DNA of 64,000 nucleotides, taken from assembly GCA_033002965.1 (NCBI GenBank), contig JAURVB010000798.1:1-64000 (forward strand), read 5' to 3'. Each line of letters begins with the position of its first letter. Position 1 is the stretch's first letter. The position numbers and the translations under genes are program-made. This document shows, one piece after another, positions 22,827 through 36,192 of the stretch. This DNA is from Piper betle. Its lineage: Eukaryota > Streptophyta > Magnoliopsida > Piperales > Piperaceae. Under the pieces are notes generated by a model, which saw only the letters and a program-made list of their open reading frames with translations, had not been told where the DNA came from and made no database searches.

Positions 22827-25800
22827 TGTAACGACCTGCCCAACCCAGGGGGTTACCCAAAAATGCGCAAGGGCATAAAAACAAAAATGCACATGCTTCA
22901 TCACATGATAAAATAGGTAAACAATTATGCATGAGGTCTAATTGAATGAAAATAATTTGGAATAATTAAACATGAAATTTAAGCATTTTAATAAAATTAT
23001 TAATCATGATAATAAATCATATTATCTAGGATGGATGGTTTTAGTGTCGATTCGTGACCTAGATCGAGTTGTATGTCTGACCCTTCCTGCATCATGCATG
23101 TGTATGGTATGTGTGAATGAGCCATGACCTTTGTCTCCCCTTGTGTCCGGTGCTGCCTAGTTAAACACTATGCCATCATGGTTCTTATTTTAAATGTTTT
23201 ATTTGAGTCGTATCTAGTTAGGTTTAGGACCATGTTTGTCACAAGTCTAGTGTGTTTGTGGAGTGTTTGATTCCTATTCAAACTATCTTAGCCCTTGTGG
23301 GACCTGTAACTCATTAGGGTGGGTCGCCCTAGGCGTGTTAGGGTGAAAACCCTAAGCTCGTTGAACCTGTGCTGAGCACAAGGGCACCTTGCTGACACCC
23401 TTGCACCAGGCAATATAGGGTTAGGGCTTTGGGTAAGGATGAAAGGCGCTAGCATAGTGCCCTTGAGCTGCCTGCCTGGACACTACGCTGTCCTGGCTCA
23501 AAGCCCTAACCCTATATCCATCATGAGTCTGTGTTTGTGGTGTTTTTTGAATCCTATTCGGACGATCTTGGCCCTCTAGGATCTATGGCGTGATTCCCTA
23601 GGTCGCCATGGGTGCGTTAAGGTGAAAACCCTAAGTGCATCAAACCTATGTTGAGCACGAGGGTGCCCTACCAACTTCCTTGTGCAAGCCAATATAGAGT
23701 TAGGGCTTTGGGTAAGAACACAAAGTCGCTAGCATGGCGCCCCTGCGTCCAAATTTGAATTTCTCTTGTATTTTCACCAGTGCAAAGGCAGTGCATCAGC
23801 ACTCTTGCACCCCAGAAATTGACCAAAAAATGCGTGTGGATTGGTTCAGCAGAGATCGTGCATGGAAAATCTGGCTTTCCCTAGTTCGGATTGCAGAGGA
23901 CAGCGCAAAGGTATTGGGAGAGTGCCCTTGTGCTGGAACCTTTTCCAGTTCTAGAAAAGTCCCTCATTTCTCCTCTCTTCTCATCTTTGATGCTTTGGTC
24001 CATCCCTTCCCCCTTCCTCCTTATACAATTCCTCCACACCCGTACTCACCTCCTTCCAGGCCTCTACAAGCTTTGGAAAGCCCCTAGGAGTGGTAGGTTT
24101 TGGGGTAGATGCCCAAAGAGACCTCCTCCTAGCCCCTTGTGAGGTAAAGTTCTCTCCCTTTGCCTCTTAACCGTAATATTTCGGGTATGTACATGTGGTA
24201 TATGTTGTGTTTGTATTTTAGTAATATTTTCCCATGTGTTCGCATGTCTTAGGAGTATTTAGAGCTCAGTTTCATGTCATTATCTGTTCTATAAAAAAAG
24301 TTCTAGATTTTTAATTGCACTGTGGTCATGGATCTACACTGTTTCATCATAAAAATAAAAAATTGCATTGCTAGAAGAACTTTTTCATGATTCTTTCTTT
24401 ATTTTGCTCATGATAAATATATCTACATGTTTTCCTTAGCATGTTATATATTATCTATCCTCTATGAGCATGTAACATTGGCAAAAGATGATAGTTGTCA
24501 CTATTGTAGTGACATGGTTGACTATTTCTCTAATTTTTACACCCTGATTTAGTTAACTTTGGGGGCCATCCTTGTGCGTGTTTGCTTGTGTAATTTATCT
24601 GTTTCTTAAAAAGTAATCAAACTAATCTAACCATCTAACGGGCATGAACAAAACATGTTATTTTGTGATGTGCATGTTGTGATGTTGGACTATTTTGCCA
24701 TGCTTTGAGATTGACTCCTTGGCAAGCAACCTAAAATATGTTAATAAAATCTATAAAAATTATTTAATGAATCCCTAAGTATATAAATGAAAATTTTCAA
24801 TTTTAGGGCTAATTAAAATCATTTAGGCAGGTAATTATGTCATTTTCTAGACAAGATGTAAATGTAGGGTGAAAACCCTAGTTCCTTAATTCCCGTTGTA
24901 AAATCCAAAACCCTAGTCAATTGGTGATGGATTTAGATAAAATTTATCCCACACCCTAGTAGCATCATATCTAAATTTGGGAGCAAATTGCTTAGTGGTT
25001 CACCCCACCTCCAAAAATGACCTAGACAAGACCCTCCATTTCCGAGCCCACTCAGGCCCAACCACTTAGAGTTAGGACTTGAAATTTCTCTTAAATCAAA
25101 TACATATTGTTTTATAACTACACCCACTGACCTAAACCCACTTGGAGTCTCTAAGCCCATGAATGGCCCATAGCCAAATTGGTGCGCAGCCGAGGAACAA
25201 TGTTCCTAGCACCTTAGGCCTGACATTAGTGGGCTTTGTTCACCATGTTGGCCCATGGGCCAGCCCTTGGTGATTTTTAGGTTTAAGACTTAGAGTGTCA
25301 AGGCTCACTGGTACAAATTTTAGCCCATTTAGATATTGTTTGGCTCATCCAAAAAATTGTCCGGTTAAGTCCATTTAATAGAACCTATGTATGGGATAAT
25401 TCACTAAGGGTATATGAAACTCTAAACCATAATTATGGGGTAACTAATGAGGTTTAACACTCTATTAAACTAGTAATTCAATTAATTGAGTGTCTTATGT
25501 ATTGTGCATGTGTTGATGCTTTGCCCCAATTTACATGTCGATGCAATTTGAGGTTTATTCGGGTTTTATTGTGGTGCTAGGTTTATTCTGTAGGACTCCC
25601 TAGCTTTGTCTATTGATTGACTCTAATGAGTATTGAGTTTTAACTGAGTTTTAAACGATAGGACAACATTGGTGGCATTTTATCAAATCCCTCCAATGTC
25701 GGGCTATTTTTTATAAGTTTAATAAAACTACAAGGATGAGATCTCTTGTTGGTTTTCGAAATCAAGATACAAAAAATGTATTATAAAAGCCTCTCCCTAA

Positions 25801-26480
25801 GCTTAGTATGTATGTATGAGTAATTTAACGATTTTCCCAAATAAGAGAGTGGGTTGTATGGAGATATACATGCATATTATTACTAGTACCCCTTTAGCCC
25901 CTAAAGTAGTGTAATGTATGTAGGATATTATGAATGCAGCGTGTTTCCAAAAATTGTGGCACTAAATTAATAGTTCCCAATAACCTAGGTACCGTGGGAG
26001 GTGATATGCGGAGGATGTTAGGACGTAAGCTATTTATATGATATGATTACTAACATGTGTGAGTGTCAGCCTCTTTTTATGTATGTTATGTACTTATAGC
26101 CTTATGAGAGTGTCTAGAAGTTTTACGATGTTTAGTGGATATTAAGATATCAATTTGCTAGTATTGAATTATTTTGTAGTTATTTTTGGATTAGTAATCA
26201 ATTATTTGATTACTAACGGATTTCCTATTTATATATGTATTACGCTTGTCAGTAGCCGAAGTAGGTGGACGGATCAAGAGGCTCATGGTAGCGGGGATGG
26301 TATTATGTTTTTTGAGTTGTTATGTATTTGGACTTGCGTATTTTGGGGATGTTGATATATGTATTAAGACACGTGATTGATCAGAGATTATGGGGACTAA
26401 CTATTGTAATATGATTTGTGCTCGTGCCCTAAGTTTGGCTATGATATTATGATTACGTTGAGTGTTTATGCTTGCCTTAT
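22827..26480. mobile_element. Composite of LTR pieces: short forward start plus long inverted LTR body
   Basis: 22827 starts TGTAACGACC, like the start region of the solo LTR at 55972. From about 23030 the sequence instead matches inverted LTR DNA, paralleling 42300-42740 (e.g. 'gagttgcatg/gagttgtatg', 'tagttaggtttagga', 'agggttagggtttt/cttt'). It continues to 25670-26000, which parallels 49412-49575 plus 59673-59751. No protein-coding domain was recognised. The ORF at 23734-24087 has no family match. Confidence 0.55.
23236..23750. repeat. Two diverged copies of a block of about 235 bp
   Basis: About 23236-23470 and 23517-23750 share 'tttgtgg.gtgttt', 'atcctattc', 'ggtgaaaaccctaag', 'gttgagcac.agggt', 'caatata.(g)gttagggctttgggtaag' and 'gctagcat.g.gcccc/t'. 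This is an old direct duplication inside the LTR-derived block. Confidence 0.7.
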
Positions 26481-26494
26481 CATTATTATATTAC

Positions 26495-26833
26495 TATTTT
26501 AATCTTGCAAGGGATTAACTTTGGGGTTATAATCAATATTTTCTTTCAAATAACGCCTTGTGCGATAAAACAAGCTTGAATCTTTCCACATTACCCTTCA
26601 ATTCCCAATTTGTTTAATATTCATTTACAAACAATGAGTTTTGGACCTTTAGGCAATAGAATAAGATTCTATTGTCTGAAGATCAGAAACTCATTAGTTG
26701 TAAATGGATATTTTAACCAATTGGGATTTGAAGAGTAATGTGGAAAGAGTTAAGTTTGTCTTATTGCACAAGGCTTTATTTGAAAGGAATTGATTATAAT
26801 AAAACCATAGAGTAAATCTTATTATGTAATAGA
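26495..26833. mobile_element. Foldback MITE, long imperfect hairpin
   Basis: Left arm about 26527-26642 pairs with right arm about 26688-26801. Matched words include 'ttataatcaa', 'tcaaataa', 'ccttgtgc', 'ctttccacatta', 'aattccca' and their complements. The loop region itself pairs (caatagaat/attctattg around 'aag'), so the whole unit can fold into one stem of well over 120 bp. The outer flanks keep weaker pairing (ctatt...aatag). No target-site duplication is certain and there is no coding capacity. Confidence 0.8.
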
Positions 26834-27833
26834 TTTTCTTAAACAAATTGCAAATCAATTCGTTGCTAACAAAAAGGTCAAAATGAGCATTATTCTCAGT
26901 ATTATCATTACAATGCGGCTTAAAGTTCAACGAAATATAAGAGAGCACATTTGGGAAATGTCTGATCTCCTTTTGAGATTAAGAACACTAAAGTTTAAGT
27001 TGTCGGATGATATACTTGTGCATTTAATCTTTTACTCTCTACTTGCACAATTTATTCCATTTAAAATCACTTATCATACTTAAAAATAGAATGAACTCTA
27101 AAGTTTATGAATCATTGTCTATGAAGAAGAGAGGTTGTAAGATAAGACAGAAGGCACTCATTTGATAATTTTTTTAAAGTCTAAATTGCCAACATAGAGT
27201 GAAAAATGATTATGAATAAAGATATTGCAAGGAGCATCTCAGCACAAGGAGCAAAAATAACTAAATTTAGGTTATATCTATTTCTTTTGAAAGCTGGTCA
27301 TAATAGTTTTATAGGCTGTTTAAGCTTCAAAGTCCCAAAACATGATAAGGAGCACACCAGGTACATAAAATATATTTGTTGCAGCTCTGTGTATGTTTGT
27401 TAAAAAAACATGGGTAGCAGGAGATCACGGTTCACACCGCGTGAAAAGACCACGTGAAGACAGGGTGTTAGGGTTTGATGGTCTAGCACTCAATGATGTT
27501 CTGTATCTATGTGTGTTTAATTTCCATTTGCAAGTATGTAGAACAGGTAACCACAACCCCTATGTAAACACTCAACGTCATGACCAAAACTTGACAAAAC
27601 AACACATTCAAGACTTTACATATTAAAGCTTTATATTCACAAAGATTATCTCAACATCAAATTAGGTAGTTAATTATTCACGTCACATATTTATTCAATT
27701 TCAACAAATTAATTTGTAATTACAATATTTAGAATTAAATGCTTATAATGAATTTCCCATTAGGCTTAACAATGAATATTTACCATCTTGAAAAATAGGC
27801 ATTTTATCATGAGTGCAACATAATAATATAAAT
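26834..27833. other. Intergenic, no gene recognised
   Basis: Short unrelated open frames only. Nothing supported by family, repeat or RNA motif. Confidence 0.4.
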
Positions 27834-28795
27834 TGTAACACCTCAATTTCGGTTCACCTAAGAACCAAATAAAAAATGTTACAATTGAGTCAAGTTATGT
27901 CTAAAGTTGCTAATCTGTAAGACTCGATTAATAATATAAATCAAAATAACCAGCTTAGTGTCTCAAGAATGGAAGATATTACTAAATATGCATGAAAATA
28001 AATCAAATAAAGATAAAAGTATGTAAGAAGATAATTGCGCTGAACTCAAGTATTTGTAGCATTTATTTGTTCTCCCACCAAAATTGACTTAGGATTACAA
28101 AACCCACATATATAATATAAAAAAATGTCCGTAACAGATATCACTGCTGTGGAAAATAACCAAAAATCAAACTATTAAATAAGAGATTACTCTCATTTAA
28201 AAAAAACTATTATATACTTCCACTGAACTTTCCATAAGGGTATCTATTGAGGAGCCACTAGGCTGTAAACCCTGTAGTATCCTGAACTGACTGGTCTGCT
28301 GATGCCTCTCTTGGCATTTTTTCATTTTTGTCCTGATCCCTTGGGACTACCAGTATATCCTAAGCCCTCTCCTTTCCTCTGTATATCTTCTAGCCCTGAG
28401 TAAGAAGGCCGAATAATCTCAGGTAGTTGCCTTTAATACCCTTTGAACCACATGTCCAGACATGTGCTTTACTAAATACTATCCATAGACCTCTACATTA
28501 TATCTGGGTGTAAGGAACTCAAAATGCAGAGTTGTCAGGATCCCTTGGGAATGGAACAACCCTTTCACTAATCTAGAGCCCGCTGTGACTGGCACATACA
28601 CATGCTCATGGTACATGCAAGTCGGTTTCACCATCTCTCGTCTCATTGAAAACTCGATAAAATTATATATAGTCCTAGGAAAGGATTTACATAATATGCC
28701 TAAAGGCAGCTTGCAGTAGATCTTAGTTCAAAAACATCTTGTGGGTTCTCATCCTCGAGGGTTATTAATCTTGAAAGTAAAATATGTCTGTAACA
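27834..28795 (+). mobile_element. 5' part of family-1 LTR
   Basis: Starts TGTAACACCTCAATTTCGG. It parallels the solo LTR at 44607 through 'ggttcacc', 'gtaagactcg', 'actgactg.tctg', 'gatgcctctct.ggcatttt', 'gacatg/acat', 'gttgtcaggatcccttggga/tcggga' and 'ctcatcctcgagg..ttattaat'. The match stops near 28795. Confidence 0.7.
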
Positions 28796-29500
28796 TTCTA
28801 ATTCGGCCTAAAGGGATGGACCGAATAATGATATTATAGTGTGGAAACTACTCGTTGGGCTACCGCATACAGACTTTACGGAACTGGATCTCAACCCTCC
28901 GTGGAGGCTTAAGATGGGCATCAGATTTAGTTTTCATAGAATGCGTGCAGAGTTAGTACTACAAAGGCAGATCTTAGATTTAAAGGAATCCTACATGAAC
29001 ACCCCTAGTTGTAATAGAGGTAGATGGTGACTTTAAAAATGTGATGATCACTTGCAACTAAAGAAGAAGCACACCTCATCTACAGTTTGAGGTTGCATTC
29101 TATTGTATATATCATATTCTTACTACTTAGTTCAAGTGATTGGCTTAGGTTTTCTTTTTAGTTACATGAAATGATGCGAGTATAAGGGTCATGGTTACCT
29201 ATTCCACATACCCTACACGAGCAATAATTGAAGCGTTAGAGAAATTACATTGCATCATCGAGTATGAGGGCATCGAACCGTAGTACCTAAACTTCATGTG
29301 GGTCTTCATCTGGTGTGAACTGTAAGCTCCTCCCTCCACCCACATTATTCTAACCAACAAATAGCTGCAACCAAATACATTCTGTGTACTTGACTTAGCT
29401 CCCGATCATGTTCAATGACTCTGGGCTTATATACCCTGCAGACAATGGTTAGCCTTGCCCAAAAGTATTGTAGCTCCACAATAATAATATAATATTATAA
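28796..29500. other. Unassigned intergenic DNA between LTR pieces
   Basis: No match to the LTR family was recognised here and no gene is supported. It may be an old insertion. Confidence 0.35.
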
Positions 29501-32500
29501 CATTAAAACATGTTTAGCACAACCATCATGGCATACATCAGAATCATATAAGGTTCACATCATTATGGCACACGCCCGTCATATAGTCATCCACAAAATA
29601 TTTAGTCCAAATCAGAAAACATAACATAAGGCTCCCACCACCACCTCCACTGAGTCACTTGATCCATGCACCTAGGCCGACCAATGTTAGGGAACCTCAC
29701 CTACATATAATAAAAAACCACGTCAGTAATGAAATAAATTTGATTACCTACCTGAATAATTACTGGTAAAGCAGCAAGCTGGCAAATGGGTATTCCGTTA
29801 CCTATGGGAATTTAGGAAACTTCAGAATCCCTCACACTGAGCAGTAAGCAAACGTACTTAAATGAGTGTCGTAGCACATGCACGACTAATATTAATATTC
29901 ATTCATACATCACTTATCCCCTCACATCTTCCATATTACACTCGCCACGGTATTCGAGTGGCAAAAGGAACAATTAAGTTAGTGCCACAAATTCCTGAAA
30001 TGTGTTGCGTTATTTAGTACACTCATACTCCACACTACCTCAGGGTTTGAAGGAATACTAGTGTGGTCCATTCATCCTTGTTCACACTCTTACTTGTAAA
30101 ATTCGTAAACCTCATATTTATACATATAGGCTTGGGAGAGGATTTAACATTTAGTTTCTAGATCTTATCTTTCAAAAACCACCAAGGGGCTCAACCTTGA
30201 AGTTTTATTAAATACGTGTAGAAAACAAGGCTAAATAGCCTAACATCGGAGGGAGTCGATTAAATGCCACTAATGTCGTCCTATGTCTAAAGCATGGTAA
30301 AACTCAACACACAAGGAGTCAGGTAGAGATGAAGCAAATGGAGAGTCCTACAGACCTAGATGAGTAGAAGTTCATATTCTAGTTGGTGAGCTCACCTGTG
30401 ATACTTAGCACGGAGATGGAACCAAATAAGAATCGGGTCACATCAGCATGCAAAATAAGGGAAAGCCTTCACACATGCTCAACACCTAAACATCACTTAA
30501 TTATCTTAATTAGGTCATGCATGAAGTGTTAAACTTTATTAGGTAACTTAATTAAGGTTTTGGTTTCATGTTCATATAACAGGCTTTAATTAATTCTAGT
30601 TAATCTAATGGGTAACCCATACGATTTTTTGGACAGGCCTAACAATGTCCAAATGGTCAAAATTTTGGATAGGTGGTCCTTTACACTCTAAGGCTGAGAG
30701 GTAAATTCCACCAAGGCTGGACCATGGTCCAATCAAGGGGAACAAGTCTCATTAAGCTCAGCCCTAAGGTGTTGGAACAGTGTTCCTGGGCCGCCCACCA
30801 ATTTTGTAACTGTTTGTTCATGGGCTAAATGACTCCAAATTGGCTTGGTTCAGTGCACCTAGTTAGCTAACACGTTCAGCTTGATTTCAGTAAGATTTAA
30901 TCTCAATTTACTTTTTAAATGGGCCTAAATGAATTTTACAATTTGGATCACTGGATGGACTATTTTGGAGCTATCTGGGCCCTAACTAATTATAAATTTG
31001 CAAATAAAATTAGGAACCTACCCAAATGGCTCCAAAATTGGTTGCAGTGCTATTGAAATATAGGGTAAGGTGTGAACCTAGTTTTACTAAAATCCAACAC
31101 CATTAACCAAAAAGTAAGGTTTCACCCTACATCTTTACACTGTCCAAGTAAGTACCTCCAAAGCATATTTAGATGATTCTTACTCATTTCCAAAATTAAT
31201 ATATTTTAATTAGACACTTATTTTAACATAACATTTTTTACCAAATTTTATTAGCTTAAAATTGGTGGCTTAATATATAACACAATCGCAGATCATGCTC
31301 ACAGTCACAAACAGAATAGGAAACATAAGGTGTACTTAGGGGTAATTTTTATGATTATTTAGTGGTTATATTAGGCTTAAAACTTTACCACAAAATCTTA
31401 AAATCACCACGAACAAACTTACATGTTTTTTGTCAATAGATCCTACAAGGTTAGAGAGTAAAGATTGAAGAAATGGGGCTTATTTCACTATAATGGTGAA
31501 AGTTGCCACATTTCCTCACTTTTTAACCACATGCAAGCACATTCTAGGCCATGTCAGGTAAAACTCCCAACACAAAAGTTGTAGATATACATCTTATGAG
31601 TGCAATGAAACAAGAATCATGCAAATTTAACATTAGAGTGCCAAGATATTATTTTTATGCTGAAACAGTGCAGATCAGTGACCTACATGCATTATAAAAA
31701 ATATGTCTATTTATTTACATGGAAAAATAAGATATATGAGTTCTTAAAATGCTCATAATAGGAAGATCTAGATAGTAAAAATTCCGTAAAAATTAAAACA
31801 TACAAAAATGCTAGCAATTAATATTAGAAAAAGGGAAATAGAGGTTGCACAAACCTGAAACTAACTAGGAAAGACCAGGGGGAGGTCTTTTGAGGCATCC
31901 AACCTCAAAATCTACCACCCTAGGAGGCTAGAAACGTGGAGGTGATTGGAGCTCCAAGGAGAAAGAAGAAATCTAAAGAGAGGAGAAGAAGGTTGTTGGA
32001 GGTGGGGAGGGAAGGATAAATGGTGAAAAGGTGAGGGAAGGGATGAGTTTTATAGAAAAAGGGTGGTTGGCTTGGTGAAGTCATAGGAATGGGTTTCATA
32101 CCTAAAGAGGTTTGTGTTGGATAAAGAGGTATTTGTGTCATACTTAAAGAGGTATGGTTGGATTAGATAAAGAGATATGAGTTGGGATATCTAAAGAGGT
32201 GTGGGGTTGGGTTAGCCCAAAACCCCAAAACTTAGGGTTTTCACCTTAAAGCGATTGGACCCACATCGGGAATTGCACTGTAGGTCTCAAAGAGTGGTTA
32301 AGACAGTCCGAAAGGGTTGTCAAATACATGGGAAGCACACAAAAGATACATGAGGACACGGTCCTAGGATCTTATTATATATGACTTGACTTGACCAAAC
32401 ATGAAAAAACTGGGCTTGTAGAATCCAAACAGCCGTATCGAGAGCCAAAGGAGGTTAATGCCAACAAACTTACACCATACTATCCACGAACCACAACAAG

Positions 32501-34118
32501 AAGGGTCCTGATTCGGGTAACAACCAAATTGATAGTAAAACCCTCGGGAGGATTACAAGCTCCCCCACTTGGAAAAGCTCTGCCCCGGAATTTCCTAAGG
32601 GATTACACACGCAAAAGCATGCCACAACATACAACATACAATAGCACTCAACCAAAACACGGAAGGGTACTAATATTTCGAATACTTGTCCTCCACAAGG
32701 TAGAGTTTGGGGAAACGCTACCACATTTAAACTAATGTAAGGGTTCTCGAATTACCAAAATCAGTCAAAAAATTGCCGAAAAATTGGGTTGAAATAGCCT
32801 CTTGAGTCTACTAGGCTGAACCAGGTCAATTGAGCTGAATTGAACCTAGTTGAAGGGCTGAATCAACCTGGTGGGCTGGGAAGACATAGGCATGGACTAG
32901 CAGAATCGAGCACAGGTTGGCGTGTAGGTGAATAGGACTTGCTGATGTGAATGCGGGCAAGCAGGCGTGGACGCAGGCAAATGATCTGATAGTGCCCATC
33001 ACCATAAATTGCCAATGGTTGTGATGCTGGGGTCATCATTGGTTGGGATCGATGGCCCAGCCGACGAGGAACATGGTGGTGGTGGTGATTGACTGAGCCT
33101 GGCCGGCAGTTGGTCAAAAAATGACCAGTAAGCGGCGAAATTGCCACCAAGTGTGGAGATGTCACCGGCGATGATTGCGGCCACAATAGTGGTCAAGGTC
33201 AGTCACAAATGAAAAATCTCGGCTAGGGAAAGCTATATGGGTGGTCAGCCTCGCCAGAGGAGGCTCTCTGTAGATGGAAAATGGCAATGGCAGGGATGGA
33301 AACTAATGATAAAAACTCTATCGCTAGTGGTGGTGACTGGTATGGAACGATAGCTGATCGCAAGGCAGTTACGATGGTACCAGTCCTGTGGCCGGAGGTG
33401 GACCGAAGAGTCACCAATGGTGGCCCAATGTAGCAGCGACGCTAGGGGTGGAAATCATCCAAAATCGTGAGCAATCTCTAAAATATAAATGGGTGAAAGC
33501 TAGGGCTAAGTGGATGGCTCTGATCTTGTAACATGGCACAATCTGAACGCCCAACAACTTGTGGGCCTAGTGGGGCCCACCTTTGGGTATATGTAATATA
33601 TATATACCCATGCACGAAAAACTCATATCGAAACCATTCAAAGTCAAAATTGACTTGAGGCCTAAAAGTGGCTTTATAGGCAGTAATCGAGGCAAGAAGG
33701 CTAAATGGGTCTCGAAACTCTAAACTCAATTGGGTGAAAATCTGTAACTCAATCAAGTTATGCTCACAAGAGCAATCCGGCAATCCAAAATCCCTAAAAT
33801 GCATTTAAATAAGATACCATAAAAATCCCAAATGGATACTAAACATTGCAACAGCCATTCCTAAAACCCTGACTAACACATACAAAAAAAATCTATATAC
33901 CTCATGTATACACTGATAACTCATACTCTGTTGTAGAATAACTGAAGCTATCATCTACATGTTGGCATACTTGGCCTCCATAACTTGCTCCTACGGCTAT
34001 CTAGGCCCCACACTCATGGTTTGAAAACTAGTCTGACTCGAACTCACTCAAACCGACTCGAGATTGGCTTGAACTAAGTAAAATTATAAGCAGATAAACC
34101 CGAAACTGGGGTTTTACA
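29500..34118 (+). mobile_element. Composite LTR block ending GGGTTTTACA
   Basis: 29690-30100 matches the solo LTR at 39132-42181 and the copy at 36193 ('gggtattcc.ttacc', 'cctcacact.ag..gtaagcaaa', 'atactcgagtggcaaa', 'cactacctcagg.tttgaagga.tactagtgtg'). 30420-32400 instead resembles the inverted body at 23.0-26.0 kb ('ttcaccctacat' words), pointing to a secondary insertion. 32730-33480 returns to the GC-rich LTR island, and TTTTACA ends at 34118. The LTR start at 27834 and this end are flanked by TAAAT and AAAAT, a 4/5 match that may be chance. Confidence 0.5.
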
Positions 34119-35800
34119 AAAATAATATCAATTTAATTCCTTAATAAGATAATTACATCACCGACAAAAATATATTATAAGTGTTGTCTCAATAGCTCAA
34201 ATTTTAAATTTAGATTTTTATTTGGTATCACCCAATAAACATTAACCTACGAAGCAACAATTATTTACAAAGTTAACAATAACCTGGATAACAATTTATT
34301 AACTTTTAATATTTCTAAAATATTACCCAACAAGCATATTAGACTATATATTGTATCTTATTATTTAATATCACTTTTATTAATGTCTTGTGATACCACT
34401 CAAAAAATTATTTTAAACTACTTAATTCGATAATAGTTCAAACTTTATTCATTTTAAGCATCCTATTACGGTTCAACATTTGTGATTATCACTATATAAT
34501 ATTTTAATAGCCCATATTACTAGTTTAATTGACTCATTATTAAAATAACCAACTTTATCTGCTTCTTGCTTAATTTTTAAGTCTTTAATATAGTTTATTA
34601 ATAATCATATTATAACTGATGTGTTATTAACTACTATTACATTGGTGATAAAGGTAAAAACTTCACTTTATTAATCACTTATAACTACCCATATTTACTA
34701 ATAAACTATAATAAATGAATTGATTACAAGAAATTAGTCAATATAGTAATATGAAATTACCCATGGATTAATATGGTTTGTTTAAACCAATCATGATTAT
34801 TTGTAGGCAAAAGTTGGTTATTAATTTAATCACCATGATTACTTAGATAAGCAAAGATCATTTTTATAATCTAAATTAATCAGAACTGTTATATAAATAA
34901 TTAAAAATATAATTCATTAATTAATTGATAATAAGAATTTCTATAAAACATATATAAGTCATAAATTTATTCCAACATATACTAACACACAACAATAACA
35001 TAAAATAATTATATTACCCATGAATATTTAGTATAATAATTAATTGATTTAGCGTAACAGTTACCAATATTCAATATAATACCAATATTAACATGAATTA
35101 TGGGTTAACACTAATAATATTTGTCCTAATACAAAACAATAATAATATTAATATTAATTAATACAAACGAAGACATTAATCATAATACTAATAAACACTA
35201 AGCATAGCAATTCATTTAATCAAACAACAGCAACAAGCAGAAAAATAAAATAGAAGCGGAACGACACAATAAGTATAGCTATCCTCCCAAGACTACATGC
35301 AACAAGGTAAAAGAATGGCCACGTTACACACACGCAGCAAGGTGCAAGGAGTAATAGATCATGTTATCGACAAGACAACCAAGTAATTAGAACCAGTAGA
35401 ATACATAAAAAATATATTAGAGGATAGGTAATGAACCAAACAACCAGCAATAAAGAAGTTTCCCCACACCCAAGCAGCCACCACGAGCACAGAACAAACC
35501 AACAACACGAAAAAAGGAAACAATCAACAAAAAAGGGAATGATGGAATGTATGCATACATGGTAACAAGAGCGTGGGAAAAACACGGAAAGGGAGCAGGA
35601 GGATACCGGATGATAAAGGGAAGGAGAAGAAGATGAAGAGAAGAGAAAGCAGCGGTGGTAGGAGGGAAAGGACTTGTTCAAGGGTTTTTAACGGGAAAAG
35701 AAATGCGACCAACTTCCCATAAAATCTTCCAAAAATTCTATAACATTCCAAAACTCCTTGTCCTAATCTAGGGCTTACCAAACGTAGTGATGCGAAGATC
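34119..35800. mobile_element. LTR fragment of the 55972-58820 subtype
   Basis: 34630-34860 matches 58085-58290 closely in order: 'aactacc.atattta', 'taataaatga.t.gatta', 'acccatggattaat', 'ggtttgttta', 'catgattatttgtagg', 'aatttaatcaccatg'. Both ends are truncated, and no gene is supported. Confidence 0.55.
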
Positions 35801-36192
35801 AAGCTCAAAGTTTATTCGAATTCAACTTGAAATCGAACGAGTTTTGAATATACATATTCAAAATCAACTTGAACATTTTTTATACTATTTGAGGTCGACT
35901 TCGAGTTTGAATACACTTAAACTGTTAAATTTTGAAGAGCTCAAAACTCGCTCGTTTGGGAGCTTGAAACTAGCTCATTCAGGAGCTCGAAACTAACTCA
36001 TTTGAGATCCCGAAACTAGGTCGTTTATGAGTTCGAAATCAACTTAATCATAAAGTCGAAAGTAACTCTTTTAGGAAAAAACATCCAATTATAGAGATTA
36101 AAATTAACAAAAAGTAGTCTATCAACATATTTATATAAACTATCTCAATAATAAAAAGTTTTTTCAATTTTCAACCATGTTTCATTTTTAAA
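35800..36192. repeat. Interspersed AT-rich repeat with 'gctcgaaac' array
   Basis: Matches the repeat at 18140-18490. Between 35930 and 36040 a short unit ('agctcgaaactaactcattt' and variants) is repeated about four times head to tail. No gene. Confidence 0.55.

Noticed and set aside
23412..23515. Possible interstitial telomere because of GGGTTAGGG
   Set aside because: Only one or two telomere-like words occur at each place, not a tandem array; they are part of a conserved LTR motif.
32391..33804. Frames of about 107-114 codons in an LTR GC island
   Set aside because: Not preserved between LTR copies and no domain recognised.
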